A stretch of DNA of 6,739 nt from DASPXY01 sp038227745 (GTDB taxonomy: Bacteria > Planctomycetota > Planctomycetia > Gemmatales > Gemmataceae): contig JBBRPS010000577.1 in NCBI GenBank assembly GCA_038227745.1, positions 1-6,739 of the forward strand. The letters are read 5' to 3'. The notes beneath the pieces were generated by a model. The model ran no database searches. It was not told the origin of the DNA and was given only the letters and a program-made list of their open reading frames with translations. Positions 5,081 through 6,739 of this stretch are shown one piece after another (the first letter of the stretch is position 1; every line of letters begins with the position of its first letter). Both the position numbers and the translations under genes were made by a program.

Positions 5081-5656
5081 TCAGGCCTGCGGGTCGGGGG
5101 CGGCGAAGGCGAACTGGCGGGCCAGGCGGCGGAGAATGCGGCGCACGCTGCCCTCGTGCAGGCCGGTCCGGGCCGCGATCTCGGCGCGCGTCAGGCCCTC
5201 GCGCCGCAACCGCAGCACCTCGTGATGGTCCGCCGGGCACAGGGCCAGCAGCTTCTGCCACACGTCGTCGGCCTGGGCGCACTCGCTGGGCCGCGGCTGC
5301 GGCGCCGGCGGCAGGCTCTGCGGCGCCGTCAGGTCCAGCGGTTGCTCGCGCTGCACGGCGGCGTTCGTCTGCCGCACGCGGTCGAGGAAGCGGTTGTGCG
5401 TCGCCTTGAGGAGAAAGGCCCGCAGCTGGGCCACGTCGCTGAAGTGCCAGCGTGTATCGCGGAAGCCGGCGAGCAGGTCGGCCCAGATCGACTGCACCAC
5501 GTCGGCGGAGTCGAACTTGGCGCGCAGGCGCGGGTGCAGTTGGCGGCGCACCACCTGGCGCAGGAACGGCTCGTACTCCACGAAGACGCGCTCGGCGGCG
5601 GCGGCATCGCCGCTGCACAACTCCGCGAGCAGGACGTCCAGCGGTCCGGGGCTCAT
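5081..5656 (-). CDS. ECF-family RNA polymerase sigma factor, planctomycete type
   Basis: The 191-aa protein starts at ATG 5656 (MSPGPLDVLLAELCSG). The ATG overlaps the TGA of the upstream LEPR-type gene as ATGA, so translation is probably coupled. A weak GGA lies about 7 bases upstream. Region 2 spans about 24-95: core-binding segment KFDSADVVQSIWADLLAGF (47-65), then WHFSDVAQLRAFLLKATHNRFLDRVR (70-95) with the aromatic, promoter-melting portion. A Pro/Gln-rich linker (105-125) precedes region 4 (130-185), whose helix-turn-helix is LTRAEIAARTGLHEGSVRRILRRLARQF (155-182). Regions 1.1 and 3 are absent and length is normal for an ECF factor. It redirects RNA polymerase to a specific promoter set. 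Its gene lies between the membrane protein gene and the kinase gene, and I see no anti-sigma gene with a zinc-binding motif. Control by the coupled membrane protein or by phosphorylation is an inference. I cannot assign an ECF group number. Confidence 0.92.
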   Translation of the reverse strand: MSPGPLDVLLAELCSGDAAAAERVFVEYEPFLRQVVRRQLHPRLRAKFDSADVVQSIWADLLAGFRDTRWHFSDVAQLRAFLLKATHNRFLDRVRQTNAAVQREQPLDLTAPQSLPPAPQPRPSECAQADDVWQKLLALCPADHHEVLRLRREGLTRAEIAARTGLHEGSVRRILRRLARQFAFAAPDPQA

Positions 5657-6639
5657 GACTGTTCCGGGGGCGTGTTTCCCCCCGGTCCTGAGGGCCACCG
5701 CCACGCCAGCCCCCGGCCGGCGGTCTCGGCCACGCTGGGCGGCGCCGCCTTGCTCAGTTGCCGGCGTACGATGGTCATGGCGGCCGTCAGCGCCCCCAGC
5801 GCCACGCACCACGGGGCCAACCGCAGCCAGGGCGGCTCCGCGGCCCCCTCGCCGCCGAGGGCGTCGAGGTGCCGGAAGAAGTCCGCCACGCCGCGCTCCC
5901 ACCCCGCCAGGTCCACCGGCAAGAGGCCGCCCGGCAGCGGCAGCGCGAGCGGGAACAGGTCCGGCATCTCGACCTCCGTGACGGGGGACGGCGTCGCTTC
6001 CGCCTTCACGGGGCCGGCGGCCACTTCCGGCAGCGCTTGCGCCTCTTCCGTCAGCGCCTTTCGGGCGACGGCATCCGCGGAGGGCCGGCCCTGAACCTGA
6101 CGAGGCCCGGGATCGGGGCGCAGCGGCACGCTTTCCCGGGCGGGGCCGGCGTGTACCCCCTGCGGAGCGATGAGCGAAGTGCCGCTCTCGGCGCGGGGCG
6201 GCTGCGCGGCGGCGACGGCGCCCGGCGTCCCGGTCCCGGGGATGGCCGTCAGGGTGGGGGCGCTGGCCTGCGGGGCGGCCTCACGGTAGGCATACGCGGC
6301 GTCGGCCGTTCCGGGGGGGTAGTATTCGGCCGTCGTGGCGGCGCTGCCCCGGGCCGCCTGCGTCGTGTAAGTGTCTTGCGACTCTCTCTGGCCGGTCGTG
6401 ACATAAGCCGCGTCACCGGGCGTCGAGTCGCCTCCACTGTCCGAGACTACAGCGGCCCCGCCCTGGTTCGAGCCTGTACCGTCCGCGGCCGCCGTCACGA
6501 GCGCCGTGGGGCCAACGAGGGCGCTGCGCGAACTCACCACGACAGGAGGGACCGACAGCAGCAGCCGGTCCTCAAGCGGTTCGAGGGCCGGCCGCCTGGC
6601 GTTCGGCCGAAAGCGAGCAGGTTTGTCGTGCCTGGACAT
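5653..6639 (-). CDS. LEPR-motif single-pass membrane protein of unknown function, coupled to the ECF sigma gene
   Basis: The 328-aa protein starts at ATG 6639 (MSRHDKPARFRP). An in-frame GTG 30 bases upstream is possible, but the ATG gives the usual spacing of the N-terminal motif. Neither has a clear Shine-Dalgarno. RRPALEPLEDRLLLS (15-29) matches the planctomycete LEPR-type motif at the N-termini of secreted or surface-anchored proteins. Residues 30-210 are low-complexity, rich in Ala, Gly, Ser, Thr, Pro and Gln, and look disordered. Residues about 213-260 are more structured (DLFPLALPLPGGLLPVDL, WERGVADFFRHLDALGG). A hydrophobic helix at about 273-291 (WCVALGALTAAMTIV core) is followed by RR and a 37-residue tail ending GGNTPPEQS. 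The positive residues after the helix suggest an outside N-terminus and a cytoplasmic tail. The stop codon overlaps the sigma factor start, implying a joint role. It has no catalytic motif and no anti-sigma zinc signature. Anti-sigma, sensor or structural roles are all possible. Confidence 0.85.
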   Translation of the reverse strand: MSRHDKPARFRPNARRPALEPLEDRLLLSVPPVVVSSRSALVGPTALVTAAADGTGSNQGGAAVVSDSGGDSTPGDAAYVTTGQRESQDTYTTQAARGSAATTAEYYPPGTADAAYAYREAAPQASAPTLTAIPGTGTPGAVAAAQPPRAESGTSLIAPQGVHAGPARESVPLRPDPGPRQVQGRPSADAVARKALTEEAQALPEVAAGPVKAEATPSPVTEVEMPDLFPLALPLPGGLLPVDLAGWERGVADFFRHLDALGGEGAAEPPWLRLAPWCVALGALTAAMTIVRRQLSKAAPPSVAETAGRGLAWRWPSGPGGNTPPEQS

Positions 6640-6682
6640 TGGAGGTCTCTTCTGCGCACAGGCGGACACGCGATGGCCTACT

Positions 6683-6731
6683 AAAGCTCACTCGTTTAGC
6701 CGCGAGCGGTGAGCCAGATCCCGCTACGCGG
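6683..6731. repeat. Second copy of the 49-bp intergenic repeat, truncated by the window edge
   Basis: Bases 6683-6731 match 4995-5043 at 47 of 49 positions, differing only at 6690-6691 (ac instead of gg). The copy has the same orientation and includes the CGTTTAGCCGCGAGC arm (6693-6707) and the GATCCCGCTACGCGG segment. After 6731 the two copies diverge. The expected opposite arm would lie beyond the window. It sits 43 bp upstream of the LEPR-type gene start, in its probable promoter or leader region. Confidence 0.85.
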
Positions 6732-6739
6732 ACCCCGCG

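Overview
The window is very GC-rich and reads as chromosomal DNA of a planctomycete, most likely a Gemmataceae-type organism. Three things suggest this: a protein with an LEPLEDRLLLS motif near its N-terminus (the LEPR-type motif of planctomycete surface proteins), a planctomycete-style ECF sigma factor carrying DSADVVQSIW, and a neighbouring Ser/Thr kinase with a C-terminal transmembrane segment and TPR region. I infer the family level from style only. All six genes lie on the minus strand, so transcription runs from high to low coordinates. The plus strand holds only long GC-driven shadow frames.

Right half (6639 down to 2681), a signalling module. A 328-aa LEPR-type, probably single-pass membrane protein comes first. 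Its TGA overlaps the ATG of a 191-aa ECF sigma factor by four bases. A 126-bp gap holding a palindromic repeat follows, and then a 757-aa membrane Ser/Thr kinase with TPR-like repeats. The layout suggests an envelope protein, a sigma factor and a kinase acting in one transcriptional response. No recognisable zinc-binding anti-sigma gene is present.

Left half (2490 down to 65), a compact operon. A NrdG/PFL-activase-like radical SAM protein overlaps by four bases a 356-aa protein of unknown function. A 189-aa acidic, helix-rich protein with a strong Shine-Dalgarno site follows. From memory, the two unknown proteins resemble components of AAA+/FtsH-centred 'ternary systems' predicted from comparative genomics. 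No AAA+ ATPase is in the window, so this assignment is provisional. A GC-rich hairpin followed by TTT at the window edge may end this operon, or the operon may continue past base 1.

Between the genes lie several unrelated families of inverted repeats. These are a nested 117-bp element built on 36-bp units (668-784), a perfect 26-bp stem (2605-2663), and a 49-bp repeat present twice (4995-5043 and 6683-6731), the first copy as part of a larger palindrome. The first three sit within 0 to 17 bp of a stop codon. No gene-free stretch exceeds 300 bases, and I see no tRNA, rRNA, CRISPR array, transposase or integrase.
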